Part shown: piece after piece, positions 1 to 8,819 of the stretch
Numbering within the stretch: position 1 is the first letter of the stretch
How the letters are laid out: each line of letters begins with the position of its first letter
From: Clostridia bacterium
GTDB lineage: Bacteria; Bacillota; Clostridia; Monoglobales; Monoglobaceae
DNA length: 64,000 bases
Assembly: GCA_017546145.1 (NCBI GenBank)
Contig: JAFYXN010000005.1
Coordinates: 62,001-126,000 of the forward strand
Direction: 5' to 3'
The notes under the pieces: model-generated
Database searches by the model: none
Seen by the model: the letters and a program-made list of their open reading frames with translations, nothing else
Told to the model about the DNA's origin: nothing
Position numbers and translations under genes: made by a program

Positions 1-70
1 AGTTTAAGTATCCGAATGTTCGATACCGCAGACAATTCGAGTATTACAGCCACCTGAGCCGCGAATCGGC

Positions 71-411
71 GCGGCAGGGGGCACTGGGGGTCTTGCTGCA
101 GAGACCCCCGGTAAATAAAAATATGTTTTGAAAAGTGTTTAATTGATAAAGTAATTTTTTATAGGCGGGCTCCGCCCCCTATGACCCCCATATCCGCCGC
201 TCAAAGGCTTGACAGATGTAACTGCTCTGATTTTTTCATTACGCCAACGCTCGGATACTCAATATATATTGAGTGCCTCGCTAAAAACAACGGACTGCAA
301 GGGAACTGATGTCCGTTGTTTTTTGACTAATTCAAAAATCATTGCAAACATCTGTATCGCACCTTTTCGATGGCGGTTTTTGTCAGGGTATTCCTTAGGG
401 GTCTTAATTAT
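71..411 (+). repeat. Interspersed repeat, copy 1
   Basis: This stretch matches 26951-27370 closely for most of its length. Shared landmarks are a GC-rich hairpin (GGGGGTCTTGC... AGACCCCC), the 28-base block at 161-188 that recurs inverted at 27592-27619, and an 18-base perfect palindrome ACTCAATATATATTGAGT at 257-274. Copy 1 lacks about 100 bases present in copy 2. Here the arms AAAAACAACGGAC (283-295) and GTCCGTTGTTTTT (311-323) form a terminator-like hairpin. Open frames across it have no ribosome site and carry no recognisable domain, so I treat it as a non-coding element. Confidence 0.8.
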
Positions 412-419
412 TTTAGTTT

Positions 420-605
420 TTACTTATTTTTAATAGTCATTTCCTGTCTTTTGAAAAAATCTTCAATTATGTTCACAATAATACTGTTAAAGCTTGTATC
501 GTATTTTTTTGATAAAAGAATCACTTTGTTTGCTAATTCGTCGGAGATATATAGTGACTTATATCCTGATTTTGTTTTTTTGGTGGGTTTAAAATTTAAT
601 GGCAT
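420..605 (-). CDS. Small ribbon-helix-helix (CopG/Arc-like) protein
   Basis: The gene encodes 61 residues. A basic N-terminus (KPTKKTK) is followed by a beta strand with YKSLYIS and two helices (DELANKVILLSKKY and SFNSIIVNIIEDFFKR). This is the usual layout of a ribbon-helix-helix DNA-binding dimer, as found in plasmid copy-control and antitoxin proteins. A good ribosome site (AAAGGGGGAC) lies just before the ATG on the minus strand, which supports translation. It sits alone beside the interspersed repeat, with no toxin gene next to it. Its target and role are unknown. It could be an orphan antitoxin or a small regulator left by a mobile element. Confidence 0.65.
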   Translation of the reverse strand: MPLNFKPTKKTKSGYKSLYISDELANKVILLSKKYDTSFNSIIVNIIEDFFKRQEMTIKNK

Positions 606-716
606 AATTAGTCCCCCTTTTTTAGTTTATTTGTAGATTATACAGCATTTTCTTATTTAATCGGTTGTAAAAGTGAGACAAATTAAATTTTGTTACACTT
701 TATGTTGCTAAACGAG

Positions 717-757
717 CACAAAAGGGGCAGAAATTTTTTGCTCTTTTTGTGTTTTTA
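717..757 (+). terminator. Terminator-like hairpin in the region before gyrA
   Basis: Arms CACAAAAGGGGCA and TGCTCTTTTTGTG pair with G-U wobbles and are followed by a short T-run. The 280 bases between the small RHH gene and gyrA otherwise hold only AT-rich DNA and a short palindrome, AAAAAGGAGACTCCTTTTT, at about 828-846. The gyrA ribosome site (AGAGGT) is just before its start. No gyrB is seen upstream within the window. Confidence 0.4.
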
Positions 758-885
758 AAGCACTTTGCTCTTTAAACATAATTTTTTTGCCAAAAAGAAG
801 GGAAATTCAAATTTTTGTCGAATATAAAAAGGAGACTCCTTTTTTAGGAAAACGTCTTAAAACATAAAAAAAGAGGTAAATAGCT

Positions 886-3426
886 ATGGCTAATGAAAAA
901 CGCGAGGAATTTTTTGACGCGTCAAAGCTGAATATAATTCCCGTTGAGATTGAAAAGGAAATGCGTAAGTCATATCTTGACTATGCAATGTCCGTTATTG
1001 TGGGTCGTGCTCTGCCTGATGTCCGCGATGGTCTTAAGCCTGTTCACCGCCGTATTCTTTATGCGATGTACGAGGACAACCTGACTCCGGACAGAGAATA
1101 CCGCAAGAGTGCGACAACCGTAGGTAATGTGCTTGGCAGATACCATCCGCACGGTGACGCAGCCGTATATGATGCAATGGTTCGTATGGCGCAGGACTTC
1201 TCTATGAGATACCCAACCGTTGACGGTCACGGTAACTTTGGTTCTGTGGACGGTGACCCGCCTGCAGCTTACCGTTATACCGAGGCAAGAATGTCAAAGA
1301 TGGCAATGCGTATGCTGACCGACATCGAAAAAGAGACGGTTGACTTTATGCCAAACTTCGACGAAAGCCGAAAAGAGCCTGCGGTTCTTCCTTCGCGTTT
1401 TCCGCATCTTTTGGTAAACGGCTCAAACGGTATTGCGGTTGGTATGGCGACAAACATTCCGCCACACAACCTGACCGAGGTTATTGATGGTATTATTGCC
1501 GTTATCGACAATCCTGAAATCACCATTGACGAGCTGATGGAATATATCAAAGGCCCCGACTTCCCGACGGGTGCGCAGATTATGGGTACAGCAGGTATCC
1601 GTGCGGCATATCACACAGGACGCGGCAAGCTGCGCATTCGCTCCAAGGCAGAAATTGAGGAAACCAAGGAGGGCCGCCAGCGGATTATTGTTACCGAAAT
1701 TCCGTATATGGTAAACAAGGCAAGACTTATCGAAAAGATTGCCGAGCTTGTCCACGACAAACGAATTGAAGGCATATCCGACCTGCGCGACGAGTCAGAC
1801 CGTGACGGTATGCGCATAGTAATCGAGGTTAAGCGTGATGCAAATGCCACAATTGTTCTTAACCAGCTTTACAAATACACACAGCTTGAGGATACCTTCA
1901 GTGTAATCACTCTTGCTCTTGTAAATCAGGTAGAGCCAAAGGTTCTTAACCTCCGCGAGGTGCTTGACCACTACATTGACTTCCAGAAGGATGTTATTGT
2001 AAGACGTTCACGCTTTGACAAAAAGAAGGCAGAGGCAAGAGCTCATATTCTTGAGGGTCTTAGAATTGCTCTTGATAATATAGACGAGATAATAAGCATC
2101 ATCCGTTCAAGCTACAACGATGCAAAGCCAAAACTGATGGAACGCTTTGGATTCTCTGATGTTCAGGCGCAGGCAATTCTTGATATGCGTCTTGCAAGAC
2201 TTCAGGGCCTGGAACGCGAAAAGATTGACAACGAGTATGACGAGATTATGGCGTTTATTGCCGAGATGGAAGCAATCCTTTCAAGCGAGCAGAAAGTTCT
2301 TGAGGTGCTGAAAACCGAAATTTCCGAAATCCGTGACAAGTTTGGCGACAAGCGCCGCACATCAATCGAGCCTGTCATGGATGACATTGACATTGAAGAC
2401 CTCATTGAAGAGGAGGACAATGTTATTACCATGACCTGTCAGGGCTACATCAAGCGTCTGGCTGCCGACACCTACAGAAGCCAAAAGCGTGGCGGCAAGG
2501 GCATTATTGGTATGCAGACCAAGGAGGAGGACTTTGTAAATACCATGTTCGTTTCCTCCACACATGCATATATTTTATTCTTCACCAATGCGGGAAGAAT
2601 GTACCGTATAAAAGCGTATGAAATCCCCGAAGCCGGCAGACAGGCAAAGGGTACGGCTATTGTAAATCTTATCCCGCTTCAGCCGGGTGAAAAGGTTTCG
2701 GCAATGCTGCCAATCCGTGAATACAAGGATGACGAGTACCTTATCATGGCAACACGTGGCGGCGTTATCAAAAAGACCTCGCTTTCAGAATACGAGAACG
2801 CTCCAAAAGCCGGCAAGATTGCTATCAATCTTGATGAGGGCGACGAGCTTATCAATGTTGAAAGAACGGACGGAACCTCCGACATATTTATGGGAACACA
2901 TCAGGGCAAGATGATAAGATTCTCAGAGGACGACGTAAGAACACTGGGCAGAGTTTCAAGAGGTGTTCGCGGAATTATGCTGAGAGAGGGTGACTACGTT
3001 GTTGGTATGAGTGTAATGCGTGAAGGCTCTAAGCTGCTTGTAATCAGTGAAAAGGGCTACGGCAAAAAGACCGAGCTTTCTGAATACAAGGTTCAGGCAA
3101 GAGGCGGTCAAGGTACTACTTCATACAAAATCAGCGAGGACACAGGTGCGGTGTCAGGCTTTGGTCTTGTTACCGATGATGACGATATTATCATCATGAC
3201 CTCTGAGGGAATTATTATCCGTTTGAATACGGTTGAAATCAATACCCTTAAGAGAGTTACCAAGGGTGTTCGCCTGATGCGGCTTGCCGACGGTGTAACA
3301 ATTGTTTCGGCGGCAGGGGTTGCTCATGAAGACGAGGAAACCGAAGAAATCACCGAAACTGCTTCAGAAGCTTCGGCAGAAACAGCCGGCGCTGCAGGCG
3401 AGCAGCAAGCTGATACACAGGAGTAG
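886..3426 (+). CDS. gyrA: DNA gyrase subunit A
   Basis: The product (846 residues) is the breakage-reunion subunit of DNA gyrase, which introduces negative supercoils together with GyrB. The catalytic tyrosine is Y131 in the motif AAYRYTE. The quinolone-determining segment reads [10 protein letters not shown] at residues 87-96, so the position equal to E. coli Ser83 is alanine while the Asp87 equivalent is kept. A GyrA box QKRGGKG lies at residues 533-539, which separates it from topoisomerase IV ParC, and six-bladed C-terminal repeats follow. The C-terminal tail is rich in Glu and Ala. The start is supported by AGAGGT seven bases upstream. It appears to be a single-gene unit that ends at a strong terminator. 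Confidence 0.98.
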   Translation: MANEKREEFFDASKLNIIPVEIEKEMRKSYLDYAMSVIVGRALPDVRDGLKPVHRRILYAMYEDNLTPDREYRKSATTVGNVLGRYHPHGDAAVYDAMVRMAQDFSMRYPTVDGHGNFGSVDGDPPAAYRYTEARMSKMAMRMLTDIEKETVDFMPNFDESRKEPAVLPSRFPHLLVNGSNGIAVGMATNIPPHNLTEVIDGIIAVIDNPEITIDELMEYIKGPDFPTGAQIMGTAGIRAAYHTGRGKLRIRSKAEIEETKEGRQRIIVTEIPYMVNKARLIEKIAELVHDKRIEGISDLRDESDRDGMRIVIEVKRDANATIVLNQLYKYTQLEDTFSVITLALVNQVEPKVLNLREVLDHYIDFQKDVIVRRSRFDKKKAEARAHILEGLRIALDNIDEIISIIRSSYNDAKPKLMERFGFSDVQAQAILDMRLARLQGLEREKIDNEYDEIMAFIAEMEAILSSEQKVLEVLKTEISEIRDKFGDKRRTSIEPVMDDIDIEDLIEEEDNVITMTCQGYIKRLAADTYRSQKRGGKGIIGMQTKEEDFVNTMFVSSTHAYILFFTNAGRMYRIKAYEIPEAGRQAKGTAIVNLIPLQPGEKVSAMLPIREYKDDEYLIMATRGGVIKKTSLSEYENAPKAGKIAINLDEGDELINVERTDGTSDIFMGTHQGKMIRFSEDDVRTLGRVSRGVRGIMLREGDYVVGMSVMREGSKLLVISEKGYGKKTELSEYKVQARGGQGTTSYKISEDTGAVSGFGLVTDDDDIIIMTSEGIIIRLNTVEINTLKRVTKGVRLMRLADGVTIVSAAGVAHEDEETEEITETASEASAETAGAAGEQQADTQE

Positions 3427-3540
3427 GAAATCTCAATAAATTTTTTGAGATTTATACAAACTGTGCAGTTTAGCGAGTTTTAATAAAAAGATTTGTCGAT
3501 TTTTTGTTAAATCGGCACAAAGGCTTGAAAAGTTTTTTCA

Positions 3541-3586
3541 AAAACCCCGAAACCCTTGAGCGGCAAGGCTTTCGGGGTTTTGTTTG
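3541..3586 (+). terminator. Rho-independent terminator after gyrA
   Basis: Perfect outer arms AAAACCCCGAAA and TTTCGGGGTTTT enclose an inner CCTTG/CAAGG stem. The right arm ends in TTTTGTTT. A weaker AAATCTCAA/TTGAGATTT hairpin lies directly after the gyrA stop at about 3429-3452. Confidence 0.9.
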
Positions 3587-3719
3587 TGTAAGTTTATACA
3601 ATGTAACCAAATTAAACTTTTAAACTTTAGGTAATTTGGCTCTAACATTTTAAACGATAATGTGCTAAAATTATAAATGCTTATGAAAGGTGAAAATACT
3701 TTTAGGAGGTTATATAAAT

Positions 3720-4832
3720 ATGGCTGGATTAAGTTTGAAAGGTATAGGAAAAATTTATTCGGGTGGCGTTATCGGTGCAAAGGACATCAATCTCGAAATC
3801 GAAGATAAGGAATTTATAATTCTCGTTGGTCCCTCAGGTTGCGGTAAGTCCACAACACTCAGAATGATTGCAGGTCTTGAAGAAATCTCTGAAGGTGAGC
3901 TTTACATCGGCGACAAGCTTGTTAATGACGTTGCTCCCAAGGACAGAGATATTGCGATGGTTTTCCAGAACTACGCTCTTTATCCGCACATGACCGTTTT
4001 TGAGAACATGGCATTTGGTCTTAAGCTCAGAAAGGTTCCGAAGGATGTTATTAAGCAGAAGGTACATGAAGCTGCAAAGATTCTTGACATCGAGCATCTT
4101 CTTGACCGTAAGCCAAAGGCTCTTTCCGGTGGTCAGAGACAGCGTGTTGCTCTTGGTCGTGCTATCGTGCGTGAACCCAAGGTATTCCTTATGGACGAAC
4201 CGCTCTCTAACCTTGATGCAAAGCTCAGAGTTCAGATGAGAGCTGAAATCGGTAAGCTTCACAAGAGACTTGGTACTACTGTAATTTACGTTACACATGA
4301 CCAGACAGAGGCTATGACAATGGGTACAAGAATTGCTGTTATGAAGGATGGTTACCTCCAGCAGTGTGCTACACCCACAGAGCTTTATGATGAACCTGTT
4401 AACGTATTCGTTGCAGGCTTTATCGGAAGCCCCCAGATGAACTTCATCAATGTTACTCTTGAAAACAAAGAGGACGGTGTTCACCTCAAGGGCGAATCAT
4501 TTGACGTTCTTCTTCCTGAAGGCAAGGCTTCAAAGGCTGACCTTTCTGCATACTATGGCAAGGAAGTTATCATGGGTATCAGACCCGAAAACATCTACGA
4601 GGACGAGGCTCACATTTCTTCAATGCCCAACTCACTTGCTCAGGTTGACGTTGACCTGACAGAAATGATGGGTGCAGAAACATACCTCTACCTCAAGCTG
4701 GATGGCAATGCTGTTATCGCAAGAGTTAACCGTCGTACAACAGCTCAGGCTGACGACAAGATTACTGTTGCTCTTGATGCAAACAAGGTTCACCTGTTTG
4801 ACAAAGAAACAGAGCTTGCAATTCTTCACTAA
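3720..4832 (+). CDS. Sugar ABC transporter ATP-binding protein (UgpC/MsmX type)
   Basis: The product (370 residues) is a carbohydrate-importer ATPase. Walker A is GPSGCGKST (37-45), the signature is LSGGQRQR (135-142), Walker B is VFLMDE (155-160), and the H-loop histidine is H193 in THDQTE. The C-terminal third is the regulatory TOBE/OB region typical of MalK, UgpC and MsmX. I chose the ATG at 3720 because AGGAGGT (3704-3710) lies nine bases upstream; an in-frame GTG at 3690 has no such site. No permease or binding-protein gene is adjacent, so like MsmX of Bacillus it may energise several sugar importers encoded elsewhere. Codon choice is strongly biased, which suggests high expression. It is flanked by terminators. 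Confidence 0.93.
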   Translation: MAGLSLKGIGKIYSGGVIGAKDINLEIEDKEFIILVGPSGCGKSTTLRMIAGLEEISEGELYIGDKLVNDVAPKDRDIAMVFQNYALYPHMTVFENMAFGLKLRKVPKDVIKQKVHEAAKILDIEHLLDRKPKALSGGQRQRVALGRAIVREPKVFLMDEPLSNLDAKLRVQMRAEIGKLHKRLGTTVIYVTHDQTEAMTMGTRIAVMKDGYLQQCATPTELYDEPVNVFVAGFIGSPQMNFINVTLENKEDGVHLKGESFDVLLPEGKASKADLSAYYGKEVIMGIRPENIYEDEAHISSMPNSLAQVDVDLTEMMGAETYLYLKLDGNAVIARVNRRTTAQADDKITVALDANKVHLFDKETELAILH

Positions 4833-4845
4833 GATTAATTTACTT

Positions 4846-4880
4846 AAAAAGGAGACGCGGATAGGCGTCTCCTTTTTGTT
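4846..4880 (+). terminator. Rho-independent terminator after the ABC ATPase
   Basis: Perfect arms AAAAAGGAGACGC (4846-4858) and GCGTCTCCTTTTT (4865-4877) are followed by more T residues. Confidence 0.93.
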
Positions 4881-4958
4881 TTAAAGCTTAAAGGATAGAC
4901 AAAACCTGAATAATGTGATAAACTAAAAACATGAGTTTCCAAGAAAGGAACGGAAAAA

Positions 4959-7586
4959 ATGAAACGGATTGCGGCGGGAATATTGGCACACGTAGACGCA
5001 GGAAAGACCACTCTTTCAGAGGGGCTTCTTTATTGTGCCGGCGAAATCCGCAGCCTTGGCAGAGTTGACAATCAAAACACCTTTCTTGATACCGACGAGA
5101 TTGAGCGCAGCCGTGGCATAACAGTGTTTTCAAAGCAGGCGGTCTTGACGGTAGACGATACACAAATAACCCTGCTTGATACCCCGGGGCATATAGACTT
5201 TGCGGCAGAGGCAGAGCGTACCCTTGCGGTTTTGGATTATGCAACCCTTGTAATTAGTGCAACAGACGGCATTCAAGGGCATACAAAAACCTTGTGGGAT
5301 TTGCTTAAAAAACACAATATTCCTGTGTTTATATTTATAAACAAGCTTGACCTTGACGGTGCAGAAACGGCAAGAGTTATGGACGAGCTTTCAGGGGATT
5401 TTGGTGGAAACTTTATTGACTTTTGCAATCAGGACAAGAATGCACTTTGCGAAAACCTTGCAATGTGTAATGAAACTCTGATGCAGATGTATCTTGAGAG
5501 CGGAAAGCTTGACGAAGAGCTTGTTAAAAAGGCGATAAAGTGCCGAGAGGTATTTCCTGTATTTTCGGGTACGGCACTCAAAATGCAAGGGGTTGAGGAG
5601 TTTTTAAAGGCATTTGCCCGGCTTACGGTTCAAAGCCCTGCTTCGTCAGAGTTTGGGGCAAAAGTTTTCAAAATTGGTCAGGACGATAAGGGGCAAAGGC
5701 TGACCTATATGAAGATTACAGGCGGCACTCTTCGGGTAAAGGATGTTTTAAGGGATGAGGCAGGCGGCGAAAAGGTCAACGAAATCCGTATATATTCAGG
5801 AGATAAATACCAGAGCACGGATGCAGCAAGGGCTGGTTGCGTGTGTGCCGTGACAGGCCCGGCCAAGACTTATGCAGGTCAGGGGCTTGGCTTTGAGAGG
5901 GATTCAGAAAAGCTGACAGCAGAGCCTATTTTCAGCTACAGATTAATTCTTCCTGAAGGGGTTGATGCGGCAACGGCAATGTCAAAGCTGCGCCAGCTTG
6001 AACAGGAGGAAACTCAGCTTTATCTTGAGTGGAACGAACAGCTTAAAGAAATCCAGCTCAGACTTATGGGCGAAATACAGCTTGAAGTCCTTAAACAAAT
6101 AATTTCAAAACGGTTTGACATGGACGTAGAATTTGAAGAAGGGCATATTGTATATAAAGAAACCATTGAAACAAGAACAGAGGGCGTGGGGCATTACGAA
6201 CCACTTCGCCATTATGCAGAGGTGCATCTTGTTCTTGAACCACTCCCCCGAGGCTCCGGTATGCAGTTTGTGGCAGATTGCGCCGAAGATGTTCTGGATA
6301 AAAACTGGCAGCGACTTATTATGACCCATCTTATGGAGAAACCCCATCTGGGCGTGCTTACAGGCTCGCCCGTTACAGATATAAAAATCACGTTAAAGAC
6401 AGGACGTGCGCACCTCAAACACACCGAGGGCGGGGACTTCCGTCAGGCAACCTACAGAGCCGTGCGGCACGGATTGAGATGCGCAAAAAGTGTGCTTTTG
6501 GAGCCGTATTATGACTTTGTTCTTGAAATTCCTGACGAGAATGTGGGCAGAGCCATGACCGACCTCAATTTTATGGGTGCAGAGTTCACGCTCCCTCATT
6601 CATGGGGCGGCAGAACCAGAATTTCGGGAAGTGTTGCAGCGGAGCAAATAAGAAACTACCACAAGGAGCTTGTGGGGTATACCCACGGCAAGGGAAAGCT
6701 AAACTGCAAGTTCCGTGATTACGGCCCGTGCAAGGACGCGGATGCTGTGATAGAAAAAATCGGCTATAATGCAGATGCGGATGTTGAGAACACAGCCGAC
6801 TCGGTTTTCTGCGCACATGGCGCAGGATTTACCGTCAAGTGGAACGAGGTCACAGAATATATGCACCTTGAAAGCGTTCTAAAACCAAAAAGGACGGCAG
6901 AGGAATCAACTCCGGTTTTAAGGTCGGGGAATATTTATGCATCCGACGAGGAGCTTTTAAAGATTTTTGAACGTACCTATGGCAAGGTGGAACGCAAAAA
7001 CCCTAACCACACAATGCGAACACCAAAGGCGCAAAATACGGCAAGTGAATACACGCCTAAAAAGAAAAAGGAGTTTGACAAGGAATATCTGCTTATTGAC
7101 GGCTACAATATAATTTTTGCGTGGGACTACCTTAAAAAACTGGCGGGCGACAGCTTGGAGGCGGCGCGCAGCGCGCTGACCGACAGAATTTCGGCATATA
7201 AAATCTTTCGGGACTGCGAGATTATTCTTGTCTTTGATGCATACAAGGTCAAGGGTAATCCCGGCGAGGCAGAGCGTGTCAACGGTATAACGGTTGTCTA
7301 CACCAAGGAGGCACAAACCGCCGATTCGTATATCGAAAAGGCAGCAAAGGAGCTAAGCCGCAACTATAAGGTTACGGTTGCCACTTCTGACGGGCTTGAA
7401 CAAATGATAATCTTTGGCAGCGGTGCGTACAGACTTCCTGCGCGCGCACTTTTGGAGGATGTTCTGCGTGTGGAGGCGCGAGTTCGTGAAATTGTGGAGC
7501 AGTACAATATTGAGTCAGAAAATACAAAGTTCCTTAAGACCATCCGTGACAAGATGGAGGAACTGGAAATGGGAATTGAAGAATAA
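4959..7586 (+). CDS. Tet(M)-like ribosomal GTPase fused to a Rae1/YacP NYN nuclease domain
   Basis: This 875-residue protein has two parts. Residues 1 to about 640 are a translation GTPase of the Tet(M)/EF-G class: G1 HVDAGKTT (11-18), switch RGIT, G3 DTPGH (74-78), G4 NKLD (128-131), then EF-G domains II-V. Residues about 708-865 match the NYN_YacP family: LLIDGYN with D714, FDAYKVKG with D760, QTADSYIEK with D789, and ATSDGLEQ with D811. The B. subtilis member, Rae1/YacP, is a ribosome-associated endonuclease that cuts mRNA in the A site. The domain IV tip that in Tet(M) carries the tetracycline-displacing SPVSTP-type loop reads HTEGGDF here (488-494), so drug resistance is doubtful. My inference is that the GTPase places the nuclease in the ribosomal A site. 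The gene runs directly into the downstream tRNA-modification gene. Confidence 0.92.
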   Translation: MKRIAAGILAHVDAGKTTLSEGLLYCAGEIRSLGRVDNQNTFLDTDEIERSRGITVFSKQAVLTVDDTQITLLDTPGHIDFAAEAERTLAVLDYATLVISATDGIQGHTKTLWDLLKKHNIPVFIFINKLDLDGAETARVMDELSGDFGGNFIDFCNQDKNALCENLAMCNETLMQMYLESGKLDEELVKKAIKCREVFPVFSGTALKMQGVEEFLKAFARLTVQSPASSEFGAKVFKIGQDDKGQRLTYMKITGGTLRVKDVLRDEAGGEKVNEIRIYSGDKYQSTDAARAGCVCAVTGPAKTYAGQGLGFERDSEKLTAEPIFSYRLILPEGVDAATAMSKLRQLEQEETQLYLEWNEQLKEIQLRLMGEIQLEVLKQIISKRFDMDVEFEEGHIVYKETIETRTEGVGHYEPLRHYAEVHLVLEPLPRGSGMQFVADCAEDVLDKNWQRLIMTHLMEKPHLGVLTGSPVTDIKITLKTGRAHLKHTEGGDFRQATYRAVRHGLRCAKSVLLEPYYDFVLEIPDENVGRAMTDLNFMGAEFTLPHSWGGRTRISGSVAAEQIRNYHKELVGYTHGKGKLNCKFRDYGPCKDADAVIEKIGYNADADVENTADSVFCAHGAGFTVKWNEVTEYMHLESVLKPKRTAEESTPVLRSGNIYASDEELLKIFERTYGKVERKNPNHTMRTPKAQNTASEYTPKKKKEFDKEYLLIDGYNIIFAWDYLKKLAGDSLEAARSALTDRISAYKIFRDCEIILVFDAYKVKGNPGEAERVNGITVVYTKEAQTADSYIEKAAKELSRNYKVTVATSDGLEQMIIFGSGAYRLPARALLEDVLRVEARVREIVEQYNIESENTKFLKTIRDKMEELEMGIEE

Positions 7587-8513
7587 ATGAACCTTTATTT
7601 TGCGCCCCTTGAGGGCATAACAACATATACCTTTCGCAACACCCATGCCGAATTTTTTGGCGGCTGTGACGGATACTTTGCGCCGTTTATTACCCCAAGC
7701 GATAACGAGAAAATCGGGATGAAGTGCCTCAGGGACATTAATCCCGATGTGAATAAAACCAATGTTACTGTACAGGTTTTGACCAATCGTGCAGATTCGT
7801 TTCTGAAGTTCGAGGACAAAATCCAGGGCCTTGGCTATGACAGCGTAAATATCAATCTTGGATGTCCGTCGGGAACGGTAGTAAAAAAGAACCGGGGCTC
7901 GGGATTTCTTCGTGATGTGGAGGGGCTTGACCAATTTCTGGAGGACGTGTTTTCCAAAAGCCGGCTTAAAATTTCGGTCAAAACAAGGACGGGCTTTTCC
8001 TCGGGCGAGGAAATGAGCCGACTTATTGAAATTTATAACAAATATCAAATGACAAGCCTGATTATCCACCCAAGGGCAAGAGCGGATTTCTATAATGGTG
8101 AGCCTGATATGAAGGTTTTTGAAAAAGCTTATGGTGAATCCAAAAACAAGGTGTGTTATAACGGCAATGTTTTTTCAGCAAAGCACTGCAAAGAGCTTTC
8201 AGAAAGCTTCCCTGTGCTGGAGGGCGTTATGTTTGGAAGAGGCGCGGTGATGAATCCGGCAATATTTCGTGAGGTAAAGGGCGGCAGAACCTTAGAAACT
8301 CGTGAGTTGGTTGAGTTTACCGACATTCTTGCCGAGCGGTATCTTAAGGTGCTTGGCTCAGAGGTCTATACCATTCACAAGCTGAAGGAAGTCTGGATGT
8401 ATATGATGTGGAATTATCCCGAAGAAAAGAAAATCCTGAAGGCGGTTAAGAAGTCAAACAGGCTGCCCGATTTACTTGCGGCAATAAAGAGATTACCCAT
8501 AATTGAACGATAA
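7587..8513 (+). CDS. dus: tRNA-dihydrouridine synthase family protein
   Basis: The product (308 residues) is an FMN-dependent TIM-barrel enzyme of the Dus family, which reduces uridines in tRNA to dihydrouridine. The N-terminus YFAPLEGIT is the family's flavin-binding start. NLGCPSGTV contains the cysteine of the Dus active-site loop, and KTRTGF, IIHPRAR and MFGRGAVMNP are later flavin and phosphate contacts. Its ATG follows the stop codon of the GTPase-nuclease gene with no gap, so the two are translated from one message and probably coupled. A terminator-like hairpin follows. Which uridine it modifies cannot be read from the sequence. Confidence 0.9.
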   Translation: MNLYFAPLEGITTYTFRNTHAEFFGGCDGYFAPFITPSDNEKIGMKCLRDINPDVNKTNVTVQVLTNRADSFLKFEDKIQGLGYDSVNINLGCPSGTVVKKNRGSGFLRDVEGLDQFLEDVFSKSRLKISVKTRTGFSSGEEMSRLIEIYNKYQMTSLIIHPRARADFYNGEPDMKVFEKAYGESKNKVCYNGNVFSAKHCKELSESFPVLEGVMFGRGAVMNPAIFREVKGGRTLETRELVEFTDILAERYLKVLGSEVYTIHKLKEVWMYMMWNYPEEKKILKAVKKSNRLPDLLAAIKRLPIIER

Positions 8514-8520
8514 AAGAAAA

Positions 8521-8556
8521 AGGGGCTGTTTAAAAACTATGTTTTTAAACACCCTT
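8521..8556 (+). terminator. Hairpin after the dus gene
   Basis: Stem GTTTAAAAAC (8528-8537) with GTTTTTAAAC (8541-8550), extended by AGGG and CCCT. There is no long T-run, so termination efficiency is uncertain. Confidence 0.55.
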
Positions 8557-8561
8557 CCATT

Positions 8562-8805
8562 AGGGGATAGGTAAAATTGATTCAGAACACACAAACCGAG
8601 CCAAAGTCAAGACTTTGGGTTACCCGAAGGTGTACTTGGGTACACTGAGAGGCGAGGTTTGTGCGTAGCAGAAAGCCTATAAAAACAGAAAAATCGCATT
8701 GCTATGCGATTTTTCTACATTTATAATAGCTTTTTGCTAATTCACAAGGAATATTCTTTGATTTTCACGTCTTTTTGCGGTCTGGACTATTTTAGCATCC
8801 CCTTC
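8562..8805. repeat. Foldable interspersed repeat, long copy
   Basis: Bases 8562-8621 are an exact 60-base match, in reverse orientation, to 34069-34128. A second block at about 8768-8800 (CTTTTTGCGGTCTGG...) also matches the other copy. The middle (about 8622-8767) is missing there. The sequence folds well: ACAAACC (8591-8597) can pair with GGTTTGT (8657-8663) around CCAAAGTCAAGACTTTGG and GTGTACTTGGGTACAC. A separate 13-base stem AGAAAAATCGCAT/ATGCGATTTTTCT lies at 8687-8716. There is no coding potential. It fills most of the gap between dus and the glycosidase gene. Confidence 0.8.
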
Positions 8806-8819
8806 TGTGTGAAAATGGA

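Noticed and set aside
1..60. End of a protein gene at the left edge
   Set aside because: Two frames stay open for the first 57 or more bases; with so little sequence I cannot choose between them or exclude chance.
209..636. Two overlapping open frames in the left repeat
   Set aside because: No ribosome sites, repeated non-coding sequence underneath, and one runs antisense through the better supported RHH gene.
3834..4484. A 216-codon open frame antisense to the ABC ATPase
   Set aside because: It mirrors a strongly codon-biased gene with clear motifs and has no domain of its own.
4959..7586. Calling the fusion a tetracycline-resistance determinant
   Set aside because: The domain IV tip that displaces the drug in Tet(M) is replaced by HTEGGDF, and the protein carries a nuclease domain. 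The gene also sits in a housekeeping setting with dus.
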